From: Betaproteobacteria bacterium
GTDB taxonomy: Bacteria > Pseudomonadota > Gammaproteobacteria > Burkholderiales > Casimicrobiaceae
NCBI GenBank assembly: GCA_003153335.1
Contig: PLYG01000061.1
Span: 228-10,524, forward strand
DNA length: 10,297 bases
Reading direction: 5' to 3'
The notes below the pieces were generated by a model. That model searched no databases. It was not told the origin of the DNA and worked only from the letters and a program-made list of their open reading frames with translations. This document shows positions 1 through 6,425 of the stretch, piece by piece. The translations under genes were made by a program, and so were the position numbers. Positions within the stretch are counted from its first letter, which is position 1. The number at the start of each line of letters is the position of its first letter.

Positions 1-309
1 CTGGCGAGGGATCTGATCGGTCTCTCCGGCGCCAGCATGGATGAAATCAAGATTACTATCACCGGGCTGCGTCCAGGCGAAAAGCTTTACGAAGAGCCGC
101 TGGCGGATGACGAAACGACGGTTCCGACGCCGAACCCCAAGCTGCGAATCGCCAAGGCACGCTCAGCGGCCCCGGATTTTCTGGCGACCTTTGCAGCCTG
201 GTGCGCGGAAGCCGACGTGCGCTCCGACGAGGAAGTCCGCTCGGCGATAGGGCGCTGGGTGCCGGAGTATCACGTCGCGCGCAACGGCATTGGCAACGGG
301 CGCGGCTGA
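1..309 (+). CDS. Nucleotide-sugar dehydratase/epimerase of the CapD/WbpM/FlaA1 type, C-terminal 102 residues (5' end outside window)
   Basis: The frame is open from base 1 to the TGA at 307-309, so the gene enters from the left and only its C-terminus is visible. Residues 22-32 of the visible part read GLRPGEKLYEE, a hallmark near the C-terminus of polysaccharide biosynthesis proteins of the short-chain dehydrogenase superfamily (CapD, WbpM, FlaA1, PglF). These carry out 4,6-dehydration or epimerisation of UDP-HexNAc for O-antigen or capsule sugars. The Rossmann domain and catalytic residues lie outside the window, so substrate and exact activity cannot be assigned. Large WbpM-like proteins have N-terminal membrane helices, and whether this one does is unknown. 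The gene converges on the LPS gene block, with a hairpin between them. An ATG at 37-39 is internal to this protein and is not the real start. The family call is firm; the subfamily is not. Confidence 0.88.
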   Translation: MARDLIGLSGASMDEIKITITGLRPGEKLYEEPLADDETTVPTPNPKLRIAKARSAAPDFLATFAAWCAEADVRSDEEVRSAIGRWVPEYHVARNGIGNGRG

Positions 310-352
310 ATCCACACCCGCATCGCACCAGGCTGCGGCAGTCTAATCGGCA

Positions 353-379
353 GGCTTGAGCGAGGTTGCCGCTCAAGCC
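353..379. terminator. Perfect 9-bp inverted repeat at the convergent junction, possible bidirectional terminator
   Basis: GGCTTGAGC (353-361) and GCTCAAGCC (371-379) are exact reverse complements around a 9-base loop. The repeat lies between the convergent dehydratase and ligase genes and covers the ligase stop codon (373-375). Neither side is followed by a T-run, so it does not meet the classical Rho-independent pattern. It may act as a weak terminator or a 3'-end stabilising hairpin for either transcript. Confidence 0.4.
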
Positions 380-1629
380 GCCGCGGCGTCCGGCGCGGCG
401 CGCACCTGTCTGAAACCGAGCCAGGCGCCCAGAAGCAGCATTGCAAGCAGGCCATGTTCGTGATGCAGCGTGGTGTTGACCACACCGATGGCGACGGTGA
501 CGATCAGCGCGGAAGCCGCGCCTCCCCAGACCATCCAGTGCAGCGGCGAGTCCGTTTGCCGCGGCCAGCCGCGCAGCAGCGAAACACCCCAGCCCGTCAG
601 TACGATCAGGACCACGGCGAGGCCGATGATTCCGCGTTCGGCAAGCGTCATCAAATACAGGCTGTGCGCATGCGAACTGCCGGCGTAAGCGGCCGCGTCA
701 TAGGTATCTCCGCGTTCCTCCACCCAGCGTTTTACGGTCTCGGCATCGATTTCGTAGAAGTTATCGAGGCCCACCCCGAACCAGGGATGAGCGCGCCAGG
801 CGGCGATCGCCTGATGCCACACCGGATAGCGCTCGTTGAGCATCGGGTTGGGGCTGGTCTTGGCCAGTTCGTTCTTGCGATGCATGTCCTTGTCGAAGGT
901 CTCGATCGAGGTCGCGAACACGGCCAACGCAAGCGCTATGGCCAGCAACACGGCCTTCGAGCGGCGGGACCACAGCGCGCCTATAAAAACGATGATGACC
1001 AGACTGACCAGCGTGGCGGCCCGGCTGCCGGCGAGCACGATGGCTACTGCAAACACGAATAGCGTCAACAATCCGGCAACCCGCGTGCGCATCGCCAGTC
1101 GCGGCCAGTATGCAACCAGTCCCGAGAGAACGGCGCCGATGCTGATCGCGATATAGGTCGCACTGTGATTGACGTGTCCGACCGAGTGCAGTTCGATTCC
1201 CGCGTACTTGTGCGGGACGGTCCACGCGGCCAATCCCCACAAGGTCGCCACCAGGGTGGACACCGCGACTCCCGCATAGATTGCACGCCATTCGCGGTCT
1301 CCATAACCACTGCGCTTGAGCATCCAGACCAGCGAGACGTAGCGCCACAGATCGCCAATCCCGCGCCACTCGTTTTTTCGCAGGCCCGCAAAGCTGGCCA
1401 ACACGTACGCCGATGCGAGCCAGATCAGGAACAGGGTGTCCCAGCCATCCCAGCGGCCACCGCAATTGGCCTTCCAGCCGGCGCGGTACCGGTTGGCGAC
1501 CCAGGTGATCGCATACACGGCGAGCAACAGGTTCTTCGGTACTTCGAACAACGGAACGAAGAAAATCAGCGCCAGAAGCAGCGTGAATTCGGCGGGATAA
1601 CGAAAGGAGCGAAAGAGCGCGGAGAGCAT
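373..1629 (-). CDS. O-antigen ligase family membrane protein (WaaL/Wzy-like)
   Basis: This 418-residue protein is strongly hydrophobic, with many predicted membrane helices (for example about 17-45, 64-82, 119-137, 157-175, 184-218, 226-241, 331-351 and 367-404). Between the later helices lies a polar periplasmic-type loop, about 242-325. It carries landmarks of the Wzy_C/O-antigen ligase fold: GSRAA at 201-205, HPWFGVGLDNF at 281-291 and SSHAHSLYL at 318-326, where family members have a functionally important His (here H320 or H322). WaaL joins undecaprenyl-linked O-antigen to lipid A-core in the periplasm, whereas Wzy polymerises O-units. Sequence alone does not separate the two, but the setting next to msbA and core glycosyltransferases favours the ligase. 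The ATG at 1629 is the first possible start. There is no Shine-Dalgarno in front of it, and a TATAAT box lies 24 bases upstream. It appears separately transcribed, being 91 bases after the methyltransferase. Confidence 0.85.
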   Translation of the reverse strand: MLSALFRSFRYPAEFTLLLALIFFVPLFEVPKNLLLAVYAITWVANRYRAGWKANCGGRWDGWDTLFLIWLASAYVLASFAGLRKNEWRGIGDLWRYVSLVWMLKRSGYGDREWRAIYAGVAVSTLVATLWGLAAWTVPHKYAGIELHSVGHVNHSATYIAISIGAVLSGLVAYWPRLAMRTRVAGLLTLFVFAVAIVLAGSRAATLVSLVIIVFIGALWSRRSKAVLLAIALALAVFATSIETFDKDMHRKNELAKTSPNPMLNERYPVWHQAIAAWRAHPWFGVGLDNFYEIDAETVKRWVEERGDTYDAAAYAGSSHAHSLYLMTLAERGIIGLAVVLIVLTGWGVSLLRGWPRQTDSPLHWMVWGGAASALIVTVAIGVVNTTLHHEHGLLAMLLLGAWLGFRQVRAAPDAAAA

Positions 1630-1653
1630 GTTGGGGGACGTGAAGCGTGCCGT

Positions 1654-1681
1654 ATTATACCGGCGCCCACCATCCGGGCAG
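1654..1681 (-). promoter_or_regulatory. Candidate sigma-70 promoter for the O-antigen ligase family gene
   Basis: On the minus strand a perfect TATAAT lies at 1659-1654. The best -35 at 16-bp spacing is CTGCCC (1681-1676), only 3 of 6 matches, so the call rests mainly on the -10 box. A start about 7 bases downstream gives a leader of only about 18 bases before the ATG at 1629. The rest of the 1630-1720 gap shows only a weak 5-bp inverted repeat (1691-1695 with 1703-1707). Confidence 0.5.
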
Positions 1682-1720
1682 TCCCCTATTGCCGGTACAT
1701 GGCCGGCGCCGCCAGCGTCC

Positions 1721-2278
1721 TTACTTTACAACCTTCAAATGAAACCATAGACTGTTCGCCGGAAAAATGAAGGCAAAGTGCTTCTCATATTTGCGTGCTG
1801 AAAGTGCGAACAAACCCTTGGCTATCAACGAAAACGGAAACGATTTTCCGAAATCAAGGCCCTTCCCGGCAATTTTGAAGCGCCGGTCGCTGTAGAAATT
1901 CGAGTGTTTCGTGTCCTCGATGAAATAGTCCATCGACTCAAGTGCCAGATGGCGGATATGCGTCGGATCCTGGTATGAGTACAGACTTGAAAAGTGCGGG
2001 GTGGTGATCAGCACGTCGGCGCCGGGCACAGCGACCCGGTGGATCTCCTCCATGAGCCGCACCACATCTTGCAGGTGCTCAATCACATTGCGCAGCAGGA
2101 TCACCTGGTAACGCGACTCCGCGAGTGGGTACGGGAAAATGTTTAAATTATGGCGTACGTCTGCAAGGCTGTTTGCGGCGAAATCGATCCCGGTCGATTT
2201 CGGAAATTTGTTCCTTCCGCAACCTACATCAAGTACCGTCTTCCCGGCGCAGATTCGTTCGATATCGGCATGATTCAT
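1721..2278 (-). CDS. Class I SAM-dependent methyltransferase
   Basis: This 185-residue protein has a class I (Rossmann) methyltransferase pattern. Motif I VLDVGCG at 15-21 binds S-adenosylmethionine, GID at 30-32 follows with the expected acidic residue, NVIEHL at 64-69 is the conserved helix after strand 4, and PGADVLITTP at 85-94 follows. DPTHIRH at 104-110 resembles the DPTHxR motif of small methyltransferases found in polysaccharide clusters. The acceptor is not predictable; a sugar hydroxyl or a chain terminus of the LPS is an inference from context. The ATG at 2278 has a good GGAGA (2289-2285) six bases upstream and overlaps the stop of the preceding 43-residue ORF as ATGA, implying translational coupling. 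A hand count gives about 48% G+C for 1741-1980, against 68% for a sample inside the neighbouring GT4 (4081-4140), which suggests a different origin. The C-terminus, about 145-185, is rich in aromatic and basic residues and has no motif I recognise. Confidence 0.85.
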   Translation of the reverse strand: MNHADIERICAGKTVLDVGCGRNKFPKSTGIDFAANSLADVRHNLNIFPYPLAESRYQVILLRNVIEHLQDVVRLMEEIHRVAVPGADVLITTPHFSSLYSYQDPTHIRHLALESMDYFIEDTKHSNFYSDRRFKIAGKGLDFGKSFPFSLIAKGLFALSARKYEKHFAFIFPANSLWFHLKVVK

Positions 2279-2406
2279 CGATTATCTCCATGTCTCATCA
2301 ATAGCTCGTTGAGGGCGGTTTCCATCTGCTTGCGCCTGATCGCTTGCATACAGCCTTCTTTGTTACCCGCGCCAAGTCGAACAGCCGGTTGCAGGTCGTC
2401 AAACAT
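2275..2406 (-). CDS. Small uncharacterised ORF (43 residues) coupled between GT9 and methyltransferase
   Basis: An ATG at 2406-2404 opens a 43-codon frame ending in TGA at 2277-2275. It starts inside the end of the upstream GT9 gene (8-base overlap, ATGTTTGA) and its stop overlaps the methyltransferase start (ATGA). A GGAAAG ribosome-site candidate (2417-2412) sits 5 bases before the ATG. This spacing and double overlap fit a translated gene in a coupled operon. The predicted product begins MFDDLQPAVRLGAGNKEG and has a likely amphipathic helix at about 20-38 (QAIRRKQMETALNELLMRHG). There is no signal peptide or membrane segment. I do not recognise the family. It could be a genuine small protein, a coupling leader that delivers ribosomes to the methyltransferase, or the remnant of a longer gene. 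Without it, about 120 bases between the two flanking genes would be unexplained. Confidence 0.5.
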   Translation of the reverse strand: MFDDLQPAVRLGAGNKEGCMQAIRRKQMETALNELLMRHGDNR

Positions 2407-3517
2407 GGTTGCTTTCCGGCTGCAGAAACTCGTCACATGCCGCAGCGACGGCATCGATGACTATGGCCTCCATGCATCGCGGCGCCGCGCATTCGGCGCT
2501 CGATCGTTTGCAGACCCGCAGCCACCGGATTTCGCGTTTGAACAGCAGGTTCTGATCGCGGCACGGAAATGGCGCGATGGTCAGCGCCCGATAGCGGCTG
2601 TCCCGCCAGAAATCGCCTGCGCCGGCGAGCATTTCGGACCCGGGACCGAAAAGGGCGATGGTCGGCGTGCCGGCGATACGCCCCAGGTGCGCGACACCCG
2701 TGTCGGGGCAGACCAGAAGCGTTGCTCCCCGCAACAAATGCAGGAGCTGAGCGAGATCGAGCCGGCCCGCGGTAATCCGGTCCTGCGCTTCCGGCACACA
2801 GGCTTCGACCAGCGCTTCCTCGCCGGGTCCCGCGCTCCACGCAATGCGCTGACCGCTTGCGCGCAAATGCGCCGCGAGGGCGTGCCAGCGTGCCGGTTCC
2901 CAGAGCTTCAGACGCGAGCTGGCCCCAACATGCAGCACGCAGTAAGGCGCATCAGGCAGCGCAAACCGCATGGCCTCGGGTGGGGTCCAGTCAGACAACC
3001 GATAGGCGGCAGGCGGATCGCCGTCGACCAGCATCGCGGTGATGTCGAACCAGGTGCCCATGGTATCGGGATACGTCCGGAGTTCATCGATGAACCAGCT
3101 CTTGTACGCCGGCCGGTCGCCCGCGAACGCAACGATCCAGCGCGCGCCCATCGCCTGCGCCAGCCAGGAATGCCGGTTGTCCCCGGGAATCAGCGCAAGA
3201 TCGAATCCACGCTCTTGCAACAACCTGCGCACCGAATCCGCGTCGCGCGGGTCCCACCCGAGCGCGCGCACGCCATATGGGCGATTGAGGTACAGCGGCG
3301 CGCAGGCACGCGGGACAGCCATCGTTATTTCCGCTGCCGGATAGCGCGCACGCAGCTTGGCCAGCAACGGCGTAAGCATCAGCGTGTCGCCCACCAACAG
3401 GTGGTGCGCAATCAGGATGCGGCGGGGACTTGCGGGCCGCGATCTGCTGCCGCCGGCGAGCCGGCGCAGCAAGGCGCGCCCGATGATTGCGACGCGTGAT
3501 GTAAATCGGGAGCTCAT
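2399..3517 (-). CDS. Glycosyltransferase family 9 protein (ADP-heptose:LPS heptosyltransferase-like)
   Basis: This 372-residue protein has two Rossmann-like halves, as in GT-B GT9 enzymes. The N-terminal half carries ILIAHHLLVGDTLMLTPLLAKL at about 34-55, the GD-x-L...TP signature of heptosyltransferases. The C-terminal half carries LHVGASSRLKLWE at 195-207, CPDTGVAHLGRIAGTP at 270-285 (nucleotide-sugar binding) and ALFGPGS at 288-294. GT9 enzymes transfer heptose from ADP-heptose to the LPS inner core on the cytoplasmic face; the donor here is inferred. The C-terminal region has five cysteines (C319, C336, C343, C348, C361). I chose the ATG at 3517, 10 bases after the stop of the upstream GT4. 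An in-frame ATG at 3649 would overlap that gene by over 120 bases and add a low-complexity Arg/Ser/Trp-rich stretch unlike the family. No clear Shine-Dalgarno is seen, so re-initiation after the GT4 is likely. Confidence 0.85.
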   Translation of the reverse strand: MSSRFTSRVAIIGRALLRRLAGGSRSRPASPRRILIAHHLLVGDTLMLTPLLAKLRARYPAAEITMAVPRACAPLYLNRPYGVRALGWDPRDADSVRRLLQERGFDLALIPGDNRHSWLAQAMGARWIVAFAGDRPAYKSWFIDELRTYPDTMGTWFDITAMLVDGDPPAAYRLSDWTPPEAMRFALPDAPYCVLHVGASSRLKLWEPARWHALAAHLRASGQRIAWSAGPGEEALVEACVPEAQDRITAGRLDLAQLLHLLRGATLLVCPDTGVAHLGRIAGTPTIALFGPGSEMLAGAGDFWRDSRYRALTIAPFPCRDQNLLFKREIRWLRVCKRSSAECAAPRCMEAIVIDAVAAACDEFLQPESNHV

Positions 3518-3527
3518 CGCCGGCGCA

Positions 3528-4634
3528 TCATCGCGGCGCCCGATTGCCCGCCACCTGCGCGAACACTGATTCCATGCGCTCGAGCATGATCGAGAGGCTG
3601 TGCCGCGCCAACACGCGCTCCCTCGCCGCGCGGCCCAGATGTTCGGCAAGAGCGGGATCGGCCAGCAGTCGCCCCAGCGCAGCAGCGAGCGCAGCGACGT
3701 CCTTGCGCGGCACGACCAGCGCCGTCTTGCCGTCGATCGCGATTTCAGGGATGGCCCCGGTATTCGTGGTGACCGCGCTTAAGGACGTGAACATGGCTTG
3801 CAGCAGCGCCTGCGGTACCCCCTCGTTCGCATAGGACGGCAGGGCGAACACATCGAAGCTCTGCAGCCAGGGCGTGACGTCGTCGCGGTTTCCGGCAAAG
3901 ACGACGCGGTCATTGAGACCCAGGGCGGCCGCCTGCGCTTCGAGCGCGTCGCGTTGCGGCCCCTCACCGACAATCACCAGGCGCGTGGCCGGATCGGGCA
4001 GCGCCACCAGCGCCTCCATCAAATACCGATGTCCCTTCCAGCTGCGCAAGGTGGCGACGATGCCGACAATGGGCCCGTCCAGCGGCAGTCCGAGTTCCAT
4101 GCGCCGCGCGCGCCTCTTCGTTGCGTCGGTTGGAGGGAAGCGCTCCGGATCGATGCCCGTGGGCACCGACGTGACCTGTGCGGACGGCAGGCCGTTGTCG
4201 CGTATCAGTTGTGCCCGTAACGCCTCGCCTGTGGTGACCACATGCGCGCTGGCGCGACAGTAGAGCCAGCGCGTCGCACGGTTGTCCGGCACCGGTGCCG
4301 ATATGTGGCGAGTGCGCACCAGCGGCGGCGCTGACCAACCCAGGGAAGACAGCGCTGCGAGCCATGTGTCGGTCGAGCTATGCGAGTTGATGACGTCGTA
4401 CGTGTGAGCACGCAGAAAGCGGCGCATCGCAAGCAGGCCAGCCAGACTCTTGCGGCCTATCGGCAGCGCGTGCGCCGGCACGCCATAGCGCGGCGCCTCC
4501 GCAAAAATCCGCGCCTCGGGCGGACAAGCCAGTTCGACCGCATGGCCGCGCGCAATCATTCCCGCCGCCTCGGTCAGAATGCGGATCTCCTGCCCACCCC
4601 AGCCGCGCGAAGCTTCGGTATGCAATATTTTCAT
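3528..4634 (-). CDS. Glycosyltransferase family 4 protein, LPS core assembly
   Basis: This 368-residue GT-B protein opens with MKILHTEASRGWGGQEIRIL; the N-terminal glycine-rich loop GWGGQE at 11-16 is typical of GT4 acceptor domains. The C-terminal half has VPTGIDPERF at 157-166, GIVATLRSWKGH at 191-202 and VIVGEGPQR at 220-228. The donor-binding region reads YANEGVPQALLQAM at 268-281. This is the position of the EX7E motif, but here it runs from E271 to Q279 instead of Glu. Retaining GT4 enzymes transfer a sugar from a nucleotide donor; the specific sugar is unknown. The ATG overlaps the msbA stop as ATGA (4634-4631), so it is translationally coupled and has no Shine-Dalgarno of its own. It ends 10 bases before the GT9 start. 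The setting argues for an LPS core or O-chain sugar transferase. Confidence 0.85.
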   Translation of the reverse strand: MKILHTEASRGWGGQEIRILTEAAGMIARGHAVELACPPEARIFAEAPRYGVPAHALPIGRKSLAGLLAMRRFLRAHTYDVINSHSSTDTWLAALSSLGWSAPPLVRTRHISAPVPDNRATRWLYCRASAHVVTTGEALRAQLIRDNGLPSAQVTSVPTGIDPERFPPTDATKRRARRMELGLPLDGPIVGIVATLRSWKGHRYLMEALVALPDPATRLVIVGEGPQRDALEAQAAALGLNDRVVFAGNRDDVTPWLQSFDVFALPSYANEGVPQALLQAMFTSLSAVTTNTGAIPEIAIDGKTALVVPRKDVAALAAALGRLLADPALAEHLGRAARERVLARHSLSIMLERMESVFAQVAGNRAPR

Positions 4635-6388
4635 GCGCCGGCGAACTGGATCCGGTAGAGGCGCGCATAGAGACCTTCGCGGGCCAGCAGCTCTGTGTGC
4701 GTGCCCAGTTCGACCAGATGGCCGCGCTCCAGCACCGCGATGCGATCGGCGGACTCAATAGTCGACAGCCGGTGGGCGATCACGATGGTGGTGCGGTTCC
4801 GCATCAGCGAATCGAGTGCGGCCTGGACTGCGCGCTCCGCGTCCGAATCGAGCGCCGAGGTGGCTTCGTCCAGGATTAGGATGGGCGCGTTCTTGAGGAT
4901 GGCGCGGGCGATCGCGATGCGCTGCCGCTGCCCGCCCGAGAGCTTGATCCCGGCCTCGCCCACCAGCGTGTCGAAACCCTGCGGCATGGCCAGGATGAAG
5001 TCCAGCGCGTGCGCGGCCTGTGCGGCCCGCTCGATGTCCGCGCGGCTGGCGTCGCTCATTCCGCCATACGCGATGTTGGCTGCGACCGTATCGTTGAACA
5101 GGACCACATCCTGGCTCACCATCGCGAGATTGGCGCGCAGACTCTCTAGCGTCACCTCCTGCAGGTCATGGCCGTCGATGCTGATACGCCCGGCGCTGGG
5201 CGTGTAAAAGCGCGGCAGCAGGTTGATCAGCGAAGTTTTTCCTCCACCGGAGGGACCGACCAGCGCGACGGTTTCACCCGGCGCTATCGTCAACGAAACG
5301 TTGTCCAGGGCCGGCCGTGCGTCGGCCTCGTACTGGAGCGACACCTCGTCGAAGCACAGTTCGCCGCGCGCCCGGCCCAGCACTTCGGTCCCGCGATCAT
5401 TTTCCCCTGGTATGTCGAGCAAGCCGAATACGCTTTCGGCGGCGGCGAGCCCGCGCTGCAGATTGGCGTTGACCCCGGAAAGTCCCCTCGACTTTTCGAG
5501 CAGGGTCAACAGCGCCGTCACGTAGGCGACAAATTCCGGCGCCGTCAGCCGTCCGTCCAGACTCTGACCCAGGGCAATATAGATGATGAAACCCACAGCG
5601 ATCGAGGCGATGAACTGCGTCAGCGGGTTCGACGCGGCGCTCGCCAATGATTGCTTGGACGCCACGTGCCGCAGCTTGTTTGCGGCATCGACCACGCGCC
5701 TGGTTTCATAGACCTGTCCGCCGAAGATCTTGACTATGCGATTGCCGCTGACCATTTCCTCGAGGACATGGGTAAGCGCGCCGATGGCGGTTTGCACATT
5801 GCGCGCCGAGCGGCGCAGGCGCCGGCTGAAATAGCGGAGCACCCCGGCAATCACCGGCATGGTCACGATCAGGATCAAGGTCAGCCGCCAGTTGGTCTGC
5901 AACAGAAACACCATCATCGCCAGCATCGACAAGCCATTCCGTATCACGGCAGTGATCGCGGTCGAGGATGCCGAGGCGATCTGCTGCGCATCGTGGGTCA
6001 GCCGGGAAATCAGGATGCCGGCGGACTGGTCGTCGTAGTAATGGGTGGGCAGCCGCAGCAGGTGGCGCGCCATCGCGCTGCGCAGGTCGAACACGACGCG
6101 ATGTCCGACCCACGCCATCCCGTAGTCGCTGACAAAGGTGCCGGCGCCGCGCAGCAGAAACACCCCGGCGATCATCAGCGGCAGCTTGATCATCATGCCA
6201 GGCTCGGGTTGCTGGAAATTCTGGATCAGCGGCCCGACCAGCTTCGCCATCGTGTAATCGGCTCCCGCGCAGAGAATCATGCCCACGACCGCGACGGCAA
6301 AAACGCGCCAGTACGGACGGACGTAGCGCAGCAGGCGCCGGTAGAGCGCCCACGAGGTGGCCTGTTGCGGTGGAGCGGAGGCGGTCAA
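4631..6388 (-). CDS. msbA: Lipid A/core export ABC transporter MsbA
   Basis: This 585-residue half-transporter has a membrane domain followed by an ATPase domain, as MsbA does. The transmembrane part spans about residues 25-310, with helices near 28-45, 70-85, 155-185 and 255-275. The ATPase shows Walker A GPSGGGKTS at 378-386, Q-loop Q426, signature LSGGQ at 483-487, Walker B ILILDE at 503-508 and switch H539. As a homodimer in the inner membrane it flips core-lipid A outward using ATP. Its place among core glycosyltransferases supports MsbA over a generic lipid or drug exporter, although only about 580-residue length and overall pattern distinguish these. The best start is a TTG at 6388-6386: there is no nearby in-frame ATG, and the next Met is residue 37, inside the first helix. 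No Shine-Dalgarno is visible. A TATAAT box ends 9 bases upstream. The stop overlaps the next gene's ATG. Confidence 0.92.
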   Translation of the reverse strand: MTASAPPQQATSWALYRRLLRYVRPYWRVFAVAVVGMILCAGADYTMAKLVGPLIQNFQQPEPGMMIKLPLMIAGVFLLRGAGTFVSDYGMAWVGHRVVFDLRSAMARHLLRLPTHYYDDQSAGILISRLTHDAQQIASASSTAITAVIRNGLSMLAMMVFLLQTNWRLTLILIVTMPVIAGVLRYFSRRLRRSARNVQTAIGALTHVLEEMVSGNRIVKIFGGQVYETRRVVDAANKLRHVASKQSLASAASNPLTQFIASIAVGFIIYIALGQSLDGRLTAPEFVAYVTALLTLLEKSRGLSGVNANLQRGLAAAESVFGLLDIPGENDRGTEVLGRARGELCFDEVSLQYEADARPALDNVSLTIAPGETVALVGPSGGGKTSLINLLPRFYTPSAGRISIDGHDLQEVTLESLRANLAMVSQDVVLFNDTVAANIAYGGMSDASRADIERAAQAAHALDFILAMPQGFDTLVGEAGIKLSGGQRQRIAIARAILKNAPILILDEATSALDSDAERAVQAALDSLMRNRTTIVIAHRLSTIESADRIAVLERGHLVELGTHTELLAREGLYARLYRIQFAGA

Positions 6389-6397
6389 GGTACGCAG

Positions 6398-6425
6398 ATT
6401 ATAACGTGCGGGTTGGCGTTTTCAG
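6398..6425 (-). promoter_or_regulatory. Candidate internal promoter for msbA, near-leaderless
   Basis: On the minus strand CTGAAA (6425-6420, 4 of 6 matches to TTGACA) is followed after 16 bp by a perfect TATAAT (6403-6398). The box overlaps the TAA stop of the upstream GT4 gene. A transcript starting about 7 bases downstream would begin within 2-4 bases of the msbA TTG. This could give msbA transcription independent of the upstream operon. The sequence is suggestive only. Confidence 0.4.

Noticed and set aside
1691..1707. GCCGG/CCGGC inverted repeat after the methyltransferase as a terminator
   Set aside because: Only 5 bp of stem with a 7-base loop and no T-run; such repeats are common by chance in this composition.
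2150..3499. Long plus-strand open frame (449 codons) antisense to the second GT9
   Set aside because: The opposite strand encodes a clear GT9 with all motifs. The product of this frame is Arg/Ala/Pro/Gln-rich without domains, which is typical of a shadow frame in GC-rich DNA.
3518..3649. 44-residue N-terminal extension of the second GT9
   Set aside because: It would lie within the upstream GT4 coding sequence, and its sequence does not resemble the GT9 N-terminus. The ATG at 3517 sits 10 bases after the GT4 stop.
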